Assembly (NCBI GenBank): GCA_000173115.1
Contig: ABVW01000001.1
Coordinates: forward strand, 248,001 to 312,000
Length of the DNA: 64,000 bases
From: Flavobacteria bacterium MS024-3C
Lineage (GTDB): Bacteria > Bacteroidota > Bacteroidia > Flavobacteriales > Flavobacteriaceae
Reading direction: 5' to 3'
The position numbers were made by a program, and so were the translations under genes. The notes under the pieces are model-generated. The model was not told where the DNA came from and made no database searches. It saw nothing but the letters and a program-made list of their open reading frames with translations. Below are positions 43,711-53,062 of this stretch, in pieces (positions within the stretch are counted from its first letter, which is position 1; every line of letters starts with the position of its first letter).

Positions 43711-45558
43711 TTACTCCACTGTAACACTTTTCGCTAAATTTCTGGGCTGGTCTACATTACAGTTTCTAAGTACTGCAATATGATAAGAAAGCAATTGCAA
43801 AGGCAGGGTAGTCACTAGCGGGCTTAACCAATCAAGCGTTTCTGGCACTTCAATAACGTGGTCTGCCAAGCCTCTTACAGTGACGTCTCCTTTGGTCACA
43901 ATGGCTATGATTTTTCCACTTCTTGATTTAATCTCTTGAATATTACTGACCACTTTTTCGTAATGACCGCGTTTGGTGGCAATGACAATAACAGGCATTT
44001 GCTCGTCTATAAGGGCAATAGGTCCGTGTTTCATTTCTGCAGCCGGATAACCTTCTGCATGAATATAACTAATCTCTTTAAGCTTTAGCGCTCCTTCTAG
44101 CGCCACAGGGAAATTAAACCCTCTTCCCAAATAAAGGCAATTGGTGGCGTCCTTATATATATGGGCAATTTCTAGAATTGCGGCATCGGCCTGTAAGGCC
44201 AAAGCAACCTGGGCTGGTATTTGCGCCAAGGCATTTAAATTGGTGTGAAAATCTGTGGTAGACATGACCCCTTTTTCTTTGGCTAATTTAAGCGCCATAA
44301 GACTCAAAACCGTAATCTGAGTGGTAAATGCTTTGGTAGAAGCTACCCCAATCTCCGGTCCTGCATGGGTGTAAGCACCCGCATCTGTTGCTCTGGCAAT
44401 AGAAGATCCGGCCACATTACAAACCCCAAACACAAAGGCCCCTTTTTCTTTGGCTAGTCCAATGGCAGCCAATGTGTCTGCAGTTTCTCCTGATTGAGAA
44501 ATAGCAATCACAATATCATTAGGCCCAATAATTGGGTTTCTATACCTAAATTCAGAGGCATATTCTACCTCCACAGGAATTCGAGCCAATTCTTCAAAGA
44601 TGTATTCCGCTACAAGTCCTGCATGCCAAGAAGTACCACAGGCTACAATCACTATTCTATTGGCTTTTAAAAAACGATCTATATGGGCGTCTATTCCTGC
44701 CATTTTAATCAATCCATCTTCTGGTCTTAGCCTACCCCTATAGGTGTCTTGAATGGCCTTTGGCTGCTCGTAAATCTCTTTGAGCATAAAGTGGTCATAG
44801 CCTCCTTTTTCAATTTGATCTAATGAGAGTTGCAAGGCTAAAATATGAGGGGTCTTAGGAAGGTCGTCTTTTATGGAACGTAATTTTATTTTCTTACCCA
44901 CTTTTAAAATAGCCATTTGATGGTCTTCTAAATACAGTGCGTCAGTAGTGTATTCAATAAATGGACTGGCGTCCGATGCCACAAAAAATTCTCCTTCCCC
45001 AATACCAATAGCCAAAGGGCTTCCCAACTTAGCCACCACTATTTCATCTGGTTTATCCAAATCAAAAACAGCAATCGCATAAGCACCTACTACTTCCTGA
45101 AGGGCTAATTGCACTGCTTTACCCAGCTTTACGCCTTCTTTTTTCTTGACCTCTTCAATGAGGTTTACTAACACTTCAGTATCTGTATCTGAATGAAATA
45201 CGTAGCCCCTTGATTTGAGCTCCGTTTTAATAGCGTCGTAGTTTTCTATAATGCCGTTGTGAATTAAGGCCAACTGACCAGAATTCGAAAGATGTGGGTG
45301 AGAATTCACATCATTTGGCACCCCATGGGTGGCCCAACGGGTGTGTCCTATACCTAGTGTAGCAGTACTGTTTTTTACTTTCTCTGCCTTTTTTTCCAAG
45401 TCTGAAACCTTTCCTTTTGTCTTGCAGAGCTGAATAGCACCCTTTTCATACAAGGCAATTCCAGCGGAATCATAGCCCCTATATTCCAATCGAGACAATC
45501 CTTTCACAATCACAGGGTAGGCTTGTCTATGTCCTATATAGCCAACTATTCCGCACAT
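43711..45558 (-). CDS. glmS: glutamine--fructose-6-phosphate aminotransferase (isomerizing)
   Basis: GlmS makes glucosamine 6-phosphate for peptidoglycan and lipid A. The 615 residues start MCGIVGYIGHR with the catalytic Cys after Met removal, include HTRWATHGVP of the glutaminase domain and two SIS domains (ISQSGETADTLAAI; YLGRGFNFPVALEGALKLKE), and end LAKSVTVE. No glmS ribozyme is present or expected upstream; the gene follows DUF4270 by 15 nt in a three-gene run with the glgA-like gene. Confidence 0.97.
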   Translation of the reverse strand: MCGIVGYIGHRQAYPVIVKGLSRLEYRGYDSAGIALYEKGAIQLCKTKGKVSDLEKKAEKVKNSTATLGIGHTRWATHGVPNDVNSHPHLSNSGQLALIHNGIIENYDAIKTELKSRGYVFHSDTDTEVLVNLIEEVKKKEGVKLGKAVQLALQEVVGAYAIAVFDLDKPDEIVVAKLGSPLAIGIGEGEFFVASDASPFIEYTTDALYLEDHQMAILKVGKKIKLRSIKDDLPKTPHILALQLSLDQIEKGGYDHFMLKEIYEQPKAIQDTYRGRLRPEDGLIKMAGIDAHIDRFLKANRIVIVACGTSWHAGLVAEYIFEELARIPVEVEYASEFRYRNPIIGPNDIVIAISQSGETADTLAAIGLAKEKGAFVFGVCNVAGSSIARATDAGAYTHAGPEIGVASTKAFTTQITVLSLMALKLAKEKGVMSTTDFHTNLNALAQIPAQVALALQADAAILEIAHIYKDATNCLYLGRGFNFPVALEGALKLKEISYIHAEGYPAAEMKHGPIALIDEQMPVIVIATKRGHYEKVVSNIQEIKSRSGKIIAIVTKGDVTVRGLADHVIEVPETLDWLSPLVTTLPLQLLSYHIAVLRNCNVDQPRNLAKSVTVE

Positions 45559-45573
45559 AAGTAGGTGTTTTTT

Positions 45574-47382
45574 TTAATTAGACTTGGTATAAAAAATCTC
45601 TAATTGAAGTTTCTTGCCGGCTATTTCTTCGCTTACATTATTACCGTACAATACCGTTCCGAGTGGCGTTGTAGTAGCCATTACAGGAAGCTTGTCTGTT
45701 TCTCCATTGGTGAATTTGGCGGTTGAGGCAAAGTTCACACGAATGTCTGCGGTAACTCCGAGTGCCAAAGGAGCATTGGTAGAGTCTCTTAATATAATAT
45801 TGTTAATGTGGTCTGTAATTCTCACAGCATACTTAGTGCCTCTTCCGTTTTCGGACTGAAGAATACCGTCATAATTTTTAAATACACCCAAGGGTGTGTC
45901 GTCTTCATATACTTCTGTGTTAAAACGCACAATAGGCAGTTTTGTATCTGCATTGTAAAGGTATAACCTAGGTGGCTCTGGCAAAGAAGTGCCTGCCAAA
46001 GCATTTTGATCTACATAAAAGACCAAACGGGCTTCATTAACCACCCATCTGTTGGCTTTGATTTGTTCTATAACCGCCCATTCTTCTGGAGCAGAAAAAA
46101 GTTTTAATTCACTAAATAATCCCGCACCCCCTTTGAGATAAATCCTAGAAGCATTTTCTGTGCTGTTTAAAGCGGCCAAAACTTCTGGAGACAAAGCGCT
46201 ATTGTGAAAGGTATTTACCGCATTCCCAATAATTGGACTGCTGCCACCTCCAGTGAGCATACTCATGGTGTAAGTGGTCTCATTCACTGTTTTTACCCCC
46301 TCCGAATCATAAGAATCATAGGTGTATTCAATACTGATATTGGCTTTGGTAAAATCTATAAGCAATAGAATATCTTCTTGTTCCGCTATAGATAAATGCA
46401 GGCCCCTGAGGTATGCTGCAAAATTAGATTGGCTGATCAGGTCGTAGGAACCTTCTTTATCAATAATAGCCCGCTGGAAAAAAGCTACGTCTAGCGGAAC
46501 CCTAATGCCTGGATTCAATTTGCTGCTTAATTCGAGAGATTCATCTACCTCTGTGGTGTCTGGATCATCTTGTTTGTAAAACAAAAACTCCTTGTCTGAA
46601 ATGCTCACTGGGCCGTCAAACAAAACATCACTGGTGAAAGAAGGATCAAAAGTTTGGTCGGAAAAATATTCTTGGGTATTGATGAAATCAGATGCTGGAT
46701 CCAAATCTCTTAAAAAGTAATCTAACTTTTTAATCTTTAGGTTAAAAGGGGTCTCCTTGTCTCCGTAAATACTGTCCAAATCAAAGGACTTGGCAAATAA
46801 ATTAGCGGCGGTCTCCGTGTCTTCTCCATCGTTAATTCCGTCTCCATCTGTATCTGGATTTAATGGATCTGTCCCTGCATTATTTTCTGTAATATCTGTA
46901 ACACCATCTCCGTCAGTGTCGCTACTAGCGTCATTAGGATCAATGTCATAAACATCTACAAGGCCATCTAAATCTGAATCTGCTCTTGTATTAAGCAGAA
47001 AAGGCAGGTACAAATAAACCGCTGTTACTGTTTCGTTCTCCCTAGTAGTAGCCGTATTTTCATTTTCCTGTGTGTAGAAACCAAAAGTAGGGTTCCCTTG
47101 GCTGTTTTGTAATCGCAACTGAGTGGCTACAGAAGCAGAAGTTTTGCCGTAAACAGGATGATTAAAATGTCCCAATTGATACAAAGGAAGCTTATTTGTT
47201 TGTACTGCTGCAACAGATTTATTAGTGACAAAAACATTGAAAGTGGCTTGATTGGTGTCAAAAGCTTCTCCACTAATAATCCCCTCTCCTTCTAATGTGA
47301 TAGTGTCTTGACAAGAAAAAAACCCTAAGGCTACCAACAAAAGTGAGCTTACTTTTGTCAGAGAACTTTTAATACCGCTCAT
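45574..47382 (-). CDS. DUF4270 lipoprotein with thrombospondin type 3-like repeats
   Basis: The 602-residue lipoprotein (SSLLLVALGFFSCQD, Cys24) matches the Bacteroidota DUF4270 family, of unknown function. Around residues 135-190 it has calcium-binding TSP3-like repeats, for example DSDLDGLVDVYDIDPND and TDGDGVTDITENNAGTDPLN and DTDGDGINDGED. The remainder is beta-rich. It lies between the glgA-like gene (5 nt upstream) and glmS (15 nt downstream), a neighbourhood I recognise in other flavobacteria, so an envelope or glycan role is possible. Confidence 0.85.
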   Translation of the reverse strand: MSGIKSSLTKVSSLLLVALGFFSCQDTITLEGEGIISGEAFDTNQATFNVFVTNKSVAAVQTNKLPLYQLGHFNHPVYGKTSASVATQLRLQNSQGNPTFGFYTQENENTATTRENETVTAVYLYLPFLLNTRADSDLDGLVDVYDIDPNDASSDTDGDGVTDITENNAGTDPLNPDTDGDGINDGEDTETAANLFAKSFDLDSIYGDKETPFNLKIKKLDYFLRDLDPASDFINTQEYFSDQTFDPSFTSDVLFDGPVSISDKEFLFYKQDDPDTTEVDESLELSSKLNPGIRVPLDVAFFQRAIIDKEGSYDLISQSNFAAYLRGLHLSIAEQEDILLLIDFTKANISIEYTYDSYDSEGVKTVNETTYTMSMLTGGGSSPIIGNAVNTFHNSALSPEVLAALNSTENASRIYLKGGAGLFSELKLFSAPEEWAVIEQIKANRWVVNEARLVFYVDQNALAGTSLPEPPRLYLYNADTKLPIVRFNTEVYEDDTPLGVFKNYDGILQSENGRGTKYAVRITDHINNIILRDSTNAPLALGVTADIRVNFASTAKFTNGETDKLPVMATTTPLGTVLYGNNVSEEIAGKKLQLEIFYTKSN

Positions 47383-47387
47383 GTAAA

Positions 47388-48197
47388 TTACTTTAGTACT
47401 TCCGTGTTGTAAAAATTAGCATAGGCTTCTTCAAATCCTTGAACAGGCACGTATGGTAACACTGGTTTTTTAAGGTTGGCTATATGGTTTGTAAGGTCTT
47501 CTGAAAGATCTTCAGCGGCTAAAATAATTGCATCTGAATGATTGGCAGCTACTTTTAACAAATTATTATAATCAGGATTTTCAAGAACGGCTAAGTCTTC
47601 TTGACCTATACCATCAAAGGCAATTTTTTTAGACAAATCTTTATCTAAAGATCCTTCAAAACTCTTTTTATACACAGAAGTGACCACCTTACTCTCAGAG
47701 AAAAGCGGTTCGTCTGCGTAAAATTTCTTGAGGTATAAAGGCAGTAAAGAAGCCATCCAACCATGTACATGAATAATATCCGGTGTCCAGTTTAATTTCT
47801 TAACAGTCTCTACCACGCCCTTAGCAAAGAAAATAGCTCGCTCGTCATTGTCAGGGAACAAAACACCCTTGGCATCTGTAAAAGTGGCTTTTCTTTTAAA
47901 GTACTCATCGTTGTCAATAAAGTACACCTGAATACGTTCTTTAGGAATAGAAGCTACTTTAATAATTAACGGCATATCCATGTCATTAATCACTAAATTC
48001 ATTCCTGAAAGCCTAATCACTTCGTGAAGCTGATGCCTTCTTTCGTTTATGTTACCGTACTTGGGCATAAAAATTCTAATTTGCCCACCATTTCCGTTCA
48101 CCATTCTTGGCGCCTCATAAGACATTTGAGACACTTCGTTCTCAGGTAAATAAGGCACTAATTCTGAAGATACAAACAATATCTTTTTACCATTCAT
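47388..48197 (-). CDS. glycogen/starch synthase-like protein, GT5 N-terminal domain only
   Basis: The 269 residues match the N-terminal (GT5) Rossmann domain of glycogen synthase: KILFVSSELVPYLPENEVSQ, GGQIRIFMPKYGNI and PDIIHVHGWMASLLPLYLKK. The C-terminal ADP-glucose-binding half (about 200 residues, with KTGGL) is absent. The ORF ends cleanly, with DUF4270 5 nt downstream, and flavobacterial relatives have the same short size, so it is not a fresh truncation. Catalysis as a normal GlgA is doubtful; a binding or regulatory role is possible. It is divergent from panC. Confidence 0.78.
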   Translation of the reverse strand: MNGKKILFVSSELVPYLPENEVSQMSYEAPRMVNGNGGQIRIFMPKYGNINERRHQLHEVIRLSGMNLVINDMDMPLIIKVASIPKERIQVYFIDNDEYFKRKATFTDAKGVLFPDNDERAIFFAKGVVETVKKLNWTPDIIHVHGWMASLLPLYLKKFYADEPLFSESKVVTSVYKKSFEGSLDKDLSKKIAFDGIGQEDLAVLENPDYNNLLKVAANHSDAIILAAEDLSEDLTNHIANLKKPVLPYVPVQGFEEAYANFYNTEVLK

Positions 48198-48272
48198 ACA
48201 GCATATGTTTTAATAAATTCCCTTGGGAAGTGGCAAAATTACAAAAATTATAGAGATTAGCCGTAATTATAG

Positions 48273-48280
48273 TAAGTTTG
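48273..48280 (+). promoter_or_regulatory. -7 promoter box of panC
   Basis: TAAGTTTG followed by CTCCCG. It would give a short leader of about 14-16 nt before the panC ATG at 48301. Confidence 0.5.
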
Positions 48281-48300
48281 CTCCCGTTTTATAAAGAACC

Positions 48301-49149
48301 ATGGACGTATTCAACAGTGTAAAATCTTTAAATGAAAGGCTCTCGTTTTCCAGAGAACAAGGAAATAGTCTAGGGCTTGTTCCTACTATGGGTGCCCTTC
48401 ACAATGGTCATTTAAGCCTAGTAGCAAAGGCTGTGAGGGAAAACAACACCGTAGTAGTGAGTATTTTTGTAAATCCTACTCAGTTTAATAATGCCCAAGA
48501 TCTGGCACAATATCCCCAACAATTAACGGCAGATATTGCCCTGCTAAAAACCATTTCAGAAGATTTACTGGTATTTACCCCCAGTGTAAAGGAAATGTAC
48601 CCAGAGGGCTTGGGGGCAAAACCTTATTCATTTAATGGATTAGACCGCAGGTGGGAAGGCGAAGATAGGCCAGGACATTTTCAGGGTGTAGGTACTGTGG
48701 TAGAAAAATTATTCGAAATGGTAAGGCCGAACCAAGCTTACTTTGGAGAAAAAGATTTTCAACAACTGGCTATTATCAGGGATTTAGTGCGTCAAAAAGC
48801 ATTCGGTATTTCAATTATAGGCTGCCCTATCGTAAGAGAACCTTATGGTTTGGCCATGAGTTCCAGAAATGAAAGGCTTAAACCATTGGATAGGGTTGCT
48901 GCGGCTGTTATTTATAAGACCCTAAAAATAGCCGCTCAAAAAGCCCTAGCGCAAAACCTTCTTAGTGAAATTACCCATGAAGCCATAAAAGAGATTCATG
49001 CCTTAGAAAATACGGCTGTTTTTTATTTTGAATTTGTCAATGCTCGCTCGCTGGAACCTATAAAAACACTTGAAAATCCTGAGAATACCAGAATAATTAC
49101 TGCGGTAAATTTCAAGGGGGTTAGGCTTCTAGATAATATAGGCCTCTAG
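48301..49149 (+). CDS. panC: pantothenate synthetase (pantoate--beta-alanine ligase)
   Basis: PanC joins pantoate and beta-alanine with ATP to make vitamin B5. The 282 residues include LVPTMGALHNGHLSLV with the HIGH-type motif, VVVSIFVNPTQFNNAQDL, GEKDFQQLAIIRDLV and the KMSKS-equivalent LAMSSRNERL. panD follows 37 nt downstream, so both branch enzymes are made together. Confidence 0.97.
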   Translation: MDVFNSVKSLNERLSFSREQGNSLGLVPTMGALHNGHLSLVAKAVRENNTVVVSIFVNPTQFNNAQDLAQYPQQLTADIALLKTISEDLLVFTPSVKEMYPEGLGAKPYSFNGLDRRWEGEDRPGHFQGVGTVVEKLFEMVRPNQAYFGEKDFQQLAIIRDLVRQKAFGISIIGCPIVREPYGLAMSSRNERLKPLDRVAAAVIYKTLKIAAQKALAQNLLSEITHEAIKEIHALENTAVFYFEFVNARSLEPIKTLENPENTRIITAVNFKGVRLLDNIGL

Positions 49150-49174
49150 CCTCACTAAAAATTACTAAAATTCC

Positions 49175-49182
49175 TATCTTTG
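49175..49182 (+). promoter_or_regulatory. possible -7 box directly before panD (leaderless start)
   Basis: TATCTTTG matches TAnnTTTG, and only TCCC separates it from the panD ATG at 49187. If used, the panD transcript would begin at or next to the start codon. Confidence 0.4.
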
Positions 49183-49186
49183 TCCC

Positions 49187-49537
49187 ATGCAAATACATGT
49201 TGTAAAATCTAAGATTCACCGCGTTAAAGTAACCGGAGCAGATCTAAATTATATTGGAAGTATTACTATAGATGAAGATCTTATGGATGCTGCTAACATT
49301 ATTTCAGGAGAAAAAGTACAGGTAGTGAACAACACCAATGGAGAGCGTTTGGAAACCTATGCCATTCCTGGACCTAGAAAGAGTGGCGAAATTACTTTAA
49401 ATGGTGCCGCTGCTAGAAAAGTAGCTGTAGGAGATGTGCTTATCTTAATCACCTATGGTATTATGGACATGGAAGCTGCTAAGAAATTTTCTCCTTCTCT
49501 GGTATTTCCAAACGAAGCAGACAATACGCTCACCTAG
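49187..49537 (+). CDS. panD: aspartate 1-decarboxylase
   Basis: PanD makes beta-alanine from aspartate with a pyruvoyl cofactor. The 116-residue precursor has the self-cleavage site between Gly24 and Ser25 ([12 protein letters not shown]), the substrate Arg/Tyr region and the [19 protein letters not shown] segment. The intact site predicts an active, self-processing enzyme. Confidence 0.97.
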   Translation: MQIHVVKSKIHRVKVTGADLNYIGSITIDEDLMDAANIISGEKVQVVNNTNGERLETYAIPGPRKSGEITLNGAAARKVAVGDVLILITYGIMDMEAAKKFSPSLVFPNEADNTLT

Positions 49538-49577
49538 CTATCTACTGTACAAATATGATCCGTTGATTCTTTAAAAT

Positions 49578-50543
49578 TTGAAAAAAAACCTACTAAAAAC
49601 ACTCAAAACATTTGGCCCTATTGCTTTTGGCTTGTTTTTAATTTGGTACACTTATTCAAACACCTCAGCGGCAGACAGAACACTTATTTACGATTATATT
49701 ATTTCTGCAGACCCGCTTTGGGTAGGACTATCCCTTGTCATTGGTTTGCTCAGTCATGTCTCTAGGGCGGTTAGATGGAATTACCTTTTGGGCCCATTGG
49801 GCTACCAACCCAAACTAATTTCCAATATTCTGGTCATTTTAATGGGGTATTTTGCTAATTTAGGCATTCCACGGTCAGGAGAAATCTTAAGGGCGACAGC
49901 GCTCACTACCTATGAAAATGTGCCGTTTCAAAAGGGTTTTGGTACTATTATTACAGAGCGTGTCATTGATTTATTCATGCTACTTTTAGTAGTTATTGTA
50001 GGTTTAATCCTACAAACAGACGTCTTGTTGGATTTCTTTGCACAAAAAGGCATTTCGTGGACTAAAATTGGCTACATGGCCATAGGTCTTATCTCCCTTG
50101 GCAGCTTGGCGCTATGGATATTAATGCGGTCTAAAAACAACGTAATTGTCACATTAAAAGCCAAAGGGTCTGATTTATTATCTGGAGTATTTAGCGTACT
50201 TAAAATGGAGCACAAATGGCGCTTTATAGCCCATACACTATTTATATGGACGGCTTATGTAGGCATGTTTTGGGTCATTAAGTACACCGTCCCTGAAACT
50301 GAATCCTTAGGAGGTTCCGCATTACTAGTGGCTTTTGTAGCGGGTGCTTTTGCCATGTCTGCTACCAATGGAGGTATAGGGCTATACCCTATAGCCATTC
50401 AAAAATCTTTGGCTATTTTTGGTATCAGCATTGCTGCTGGAAATGCCTTTGGTTGGATTATGTGGATTTCACAAACCCTGCTAATTGTTGTTCTGGGTGG
50501 ACTTTCCTTCTTAATCATTCCATTTGTAAGTCAAAAAAAATAA
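49578..50543 (+). CDS. lysylphosphatidylglycerol synthase TM-region/UPF0104 flippase-like protein
   Basis: The 321-residue membrane protein has about seven to eight helices and the UPF0104 family layout, with SHVSRAVRWNYLLGPLGYQP near residues 60-79, GYFANLGIPRSGEILRA (about 100-116) and FAMSATNGGIGLYPIAIQ toward the C-terminus. Relatives include the transmembrane part of MprF, which translocates lipids. Here it lacks the synthase domain, and substrate is unknown. The start is a TTG (49578), supported because the charged N-tail and first helix follow at once. Same strand as panD (40 nt) and radA (3 nt). Confidence 0.85.
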   Translation: MKKNLLKTLKTFGPIAFGLFLIWYTYSNTSAADRTLIYDYIISADPLWVGLSLVIGLLSHVSRAVRWNYLLGPLGYQPKLISNILVILMGYFANLGIPRSGEILRATALTTYENVPFQKGFGTIITERVIDLFMLLLVVIVGLILQTDVLLDFFAQKGISWTKIGYMAIGLISLGSLALWILMRSKNNVIVTLKAKGSDLLSGVFSVLKMEHKWRFIAHTLFIWTAYVGMFWVIKYTVPETESLGGSALLVAFVAGAFAMSATNGGIGLYPIAIQKSLAIFGISIAAGNAFGWIMWISQTLLIVVLGGLSFLIIPFVSQKK

Positions 50544-50546
50544 GTC

Positions 50547-51908
50547 ATGGCCAAACTTAAAACATCTTTTTTCTGTCAAAATTGTGGCCAAAACTACGCC
50601 AAATGGGTGGGCCAATGTAGCGCTTGTAAACAGTGGAATACGGTGGTGGAAGAAGTGCTAGAAGCCCCTGAAAAAAAAGCATGGAAAGCGGGAAGCTCAG
50701 GGGTTAAAAAAGCGAATAAACCCTTAAAAATAGGGGAGATTAGCACTGAAACAGAAGTGCGATTAGACACCTTAAATCAAGAGTTCAACAGGGTGCTTGG
50801 TGGTGGATTAGTCCCAGGATCTCTGGTTTTACTCGGGGGAGAGCCGGGTATTGGGAAAAGTACCTTATTACTGCAAATTGCACTTAGTTTGCCTTACAAA
50901 ACACTTTATGTCTCTGGAGAAGAAAGTCAGAAACAAATTAAAATGAGGGCAGATCGTATTTTGCCTACCAGTGAAAACTGCTTTATACTCACTGAAACTA
51001 AAACACAGCACATATTCACTCAAATAGCTGAAATTCAACCAGATATTTTAGTGATTGACTCCATACAGACCCTTCAAACAGACCATATTGAATCTGCTGC
51101 TGGTTCTGTTTCTCAGATTAAAGAATGTACTGCAGAACTGATCAGTTTTGCTAAAGAAACGAATACCCCCGTGATACTGATTGGGCACATTACCAAAGAT
51201 GGAAGTTTGGCAGGACCTAAAATTTTAGAGCATATGGTAGACACTGTGCTTCAGTTTGAGGGAGACAGAAATTATGTATATCGAATTCTAAGAGCCAATA
51301 AGAATAGGTTTGGTGCTACCGCAGAATTGGGGATTTATGAAATGCATGGGGCTGGGTTAAGGGAAGTGAACAACCCTTCAGAAATATTAATTTCAAAACA
51401 AGACGAAGGCCTTAGCGGTACCGCTATTGCTGCTTCCTTAGACGGCATGCGTCCTCTAATGGTAGAAATTCAAGCTTTGGTCAGTACTGCAGTTTACGGA
51501 ACACCACAAAGATCTACGACCGGCTATAACGCAAAAAGGCTCAACATGCTCTTGGCCGTATTAGAAAAAAGGGCCGGTTTTCACTTAGGCGCTAAAGATG
51601 TATTTTTAAACATAACAGGGGGAATTTCTATTGAGGACCCTGCCATAGATCTGGCTGTGATTGGCGCCATCCTGTCTAGCAATCAAGACCACCCTATTGA
51701 CCGAAGTTTCTGTTTTGCAGCAGAAGTGGGCTTGGCCGGAGAAATTAGACCGGTACAAAGGGTGGATCAAAGAATTACAGAGGCCGCAAAGCTCGGTTTT
51801 GAACACATCATTGTCTCTAAGCACAATAAGATGAGTGCAAAGCCAACAGGCATAAAAGTCATAGGCCTTGGAAGGGTAGAGGAAATGGTGGAGTTGCTAT
51901 TCTCTTAA
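50547..51908 (+). CDS. radA: DNA repair protein RadA
   Basis: RadA is a RecA-like helicase that extends recombination branches. The 453 residues have an N-terminal zinc finger (Cys10, 13, 24, 27: CQNCGQNYAKWVGQCSAC), Walker A GGEPGIGKSTLLL (about 97-109), the RadA motif KNRFG, and a Lon-protease-like C-terminal domain (ISIEDPAIDLAVIGAILSS). It starts 3 nt after the flippase-like gene. The last 30 bp are duplicated beyond the stop codon (51909-51938). Confidence 0.97.
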   Translation: MAKLKTSFFCQNCGQNYAKWVGQCSACKQWNTVVEEVLEAPEKKAWKAGSSGVKKANKPLKIGEISTETEVRLDTLNQEFNRVLGGGLVPGSLVLLGGEPGIGKSTLLLQIALSLPYKTLYVSGEESQKQIKMRADRILPTSENCFILTETKTQHIFTQIAEIQPDILVIDSIQTLQTDHIESAAGSVSQIKECTAELISFAKETNTPVILIGHITKDGSLAGPKILEHMVDTVLQFEGDRNYVYRILRANKNRFGATAELGIYEMHGAGLREVNNPSEILISKQDEGLSGTAIAASLDGMRPLMVEIQALVSTAVYGTPQRSTTGYNAKRLNMLLAVLEKRAGFHLGAKDVFLNITGGISIEDPAIDLAVIGAILSSNQDHPIDRSFCFAAEVGLAGEIRPVQRVDQRITEAAKLGFEHIIVSKHNKMSAKPTGIKVIGLGRVEEMVELLFS

Positions 51909-51938
51909 GAAGAAATGTTGAAGTTGCTATTCTCTTAA
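51879..51938 (+). repeat. 30-bp tandem duplication of the radA 3' end
   Basis: Units 51879-51908 and 51909-51938 match at 27 of 30 positions and each ends in the TAA stop. The second unit is in frame and would encode EEMLKLLFS and a stop if the first TAA were read through. Confidence 0.85.
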
Positions 51939-52021
51939 AATGATTTAATAACTGATGAAAGAATTCAAGCATTTTATTCCCGAATGCCTTATAATCAACA
52001 CATAAAATCAGGGCTTTAATG

Positions 52022-53062
52022 CTATGGCCCCGGATTGGGATACGTAGCATGAACCCCTTCTATAGCCTTTAACACCTCTTCTGACAAATCGGTGTCTATG
52101 CTCTTGATATTTTCTTCTAACTGAGCCATGGAAGTAGCGCCAATAATATTAGAAGTCACAAATAGCCTGGTATTCACAAAAGCCAAAGCCATTTCAGTAA
52201 GGCTTAAGCCGTGGGCTTCTGCAATAGCTGCATAGGCCTCTGTGGCGGGTACATTTTGTCCCACACTGTATCTATTGTAGTTTGGAAACAAGGTCACCCG
52301 TGCATTTGCTGGCTGCTTTCCTCCAAGGTACTTTCCAGAAAGCACCCCAAAACCTAATGGAGAGTAGGCCAATAGGCCAATATTTTCTCTCATTGACACC
52401 TCAGCCATACCTGTTTCATAAAGCCTGTTCAAGAGGTTGTATGGATTCTGACAAGTCACCATTCTAGGCAGGCTTGGGTCATTTCTGTGCAATTCCATAT
52501 ACCTCATAGCCCCCCATGGGTTTTCATTAGAGATCCCTATCTGTCTTATTTTGCCTTCTTTAACAAAACCTTTTAGAGTTTCTAAAATCTCTTGAAAATT
52601 GTCTTCCCATACCTCATCTTCTTTGTGTTGGTAGCCCCTTTGTCCAAAGAAATTGGTATTTCGCTCCGGCCAATGCAACTGATACAGGTCTAAGTAATCT
52701 GTCTTTAATCGCTTTAAACTACCTTCAAGGGCAGTATTTAGTGCTTCTTTGCTAAAGCCATTTTCTCTAATAAAAGCGGTAAAAGCAGCTTTCCCAGCAA
52801 TTTTTGAAGCCAAAACCACCTGGTCCCTGTTTTTATTTTGCGCCAACCAATTTCCAATAATAATCTCTGTATGTGCATATCGCTCTGCAGCTGCAGGCAC
52901 AGGATATAATTCTGCCGTGTCAAAAAAGTTCACTCCATTATCTAAAGCAAAATTCATTTGCTCAAAAGCTTCCTCTTGGGTGTTTTGCTTTCCCCAAGTC
53001 ATGGTCCCTAAACAAATCTTACTTACTTTAATATCACTAGCTGGTAAATGGGTATATTTCAT
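52022..53062 (-). CDS. aldo/keto reductase (Tas-like)
   Basis: The 346-residue NADPH-dependent TIM-barrel oxidoreductase has the family motifs: FFDTAELYPVP with the catalytic Asp and Tyr, VVLASKIAG with the Lys, and YLDLYQLHWPERNTNFFG with the His. The C-terminal SNIIGATSMAQLEENI region binds NADPH. The insert after the His (GQRGYQHKEDE) and overall length fit the Tas branch. It shares one base with the end of its neighbour: the stop of xth and the start here meet at 53062. Substrate is unknown. Confidence 0.93.
   Translation of the reverse strand: MKYTHLPASDIKVSKICLGTMTWGKQNTQEEAFEQMNFALDNGVNFFDTAELYPVPAAAERYAHTEIIIGNWLAQNKNRDQVVLASKIAGKAAFTAFIRENGFSKEALNTALEGSLKRLKTDYLDLYQLHWPERNTNFFGQRGYQHKEDEVWEDNFQEILETLKGFVKEGKIRQIGISNENPWGAMRYMELHRNDPSLPRMVTCQNPYNLLNRLYETGMAEVSMRENIGLLAYSPLGFGVLSGKYLGGKQPANARVTLFPNYNRYSVGQNVPATEAYAAIAEAHGLSLTEMALAFVNTRLFVTSNIIGATSMAQLEENIKSIDTDLSEEVLKAIEGVHATYPNPGP

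Noticed and set aside
45559-45573. glmS ribozyme
   Set aside because: Only 15 nt separate DUF4270 and glmS, far too short for the ribozyme.
47388-48197. Recent truncation of a full-length glgA
   Set aside because: No remnant of the C-terminal half follows; DUF4270 begins 5 nt later and relatives I recall have the same short form.
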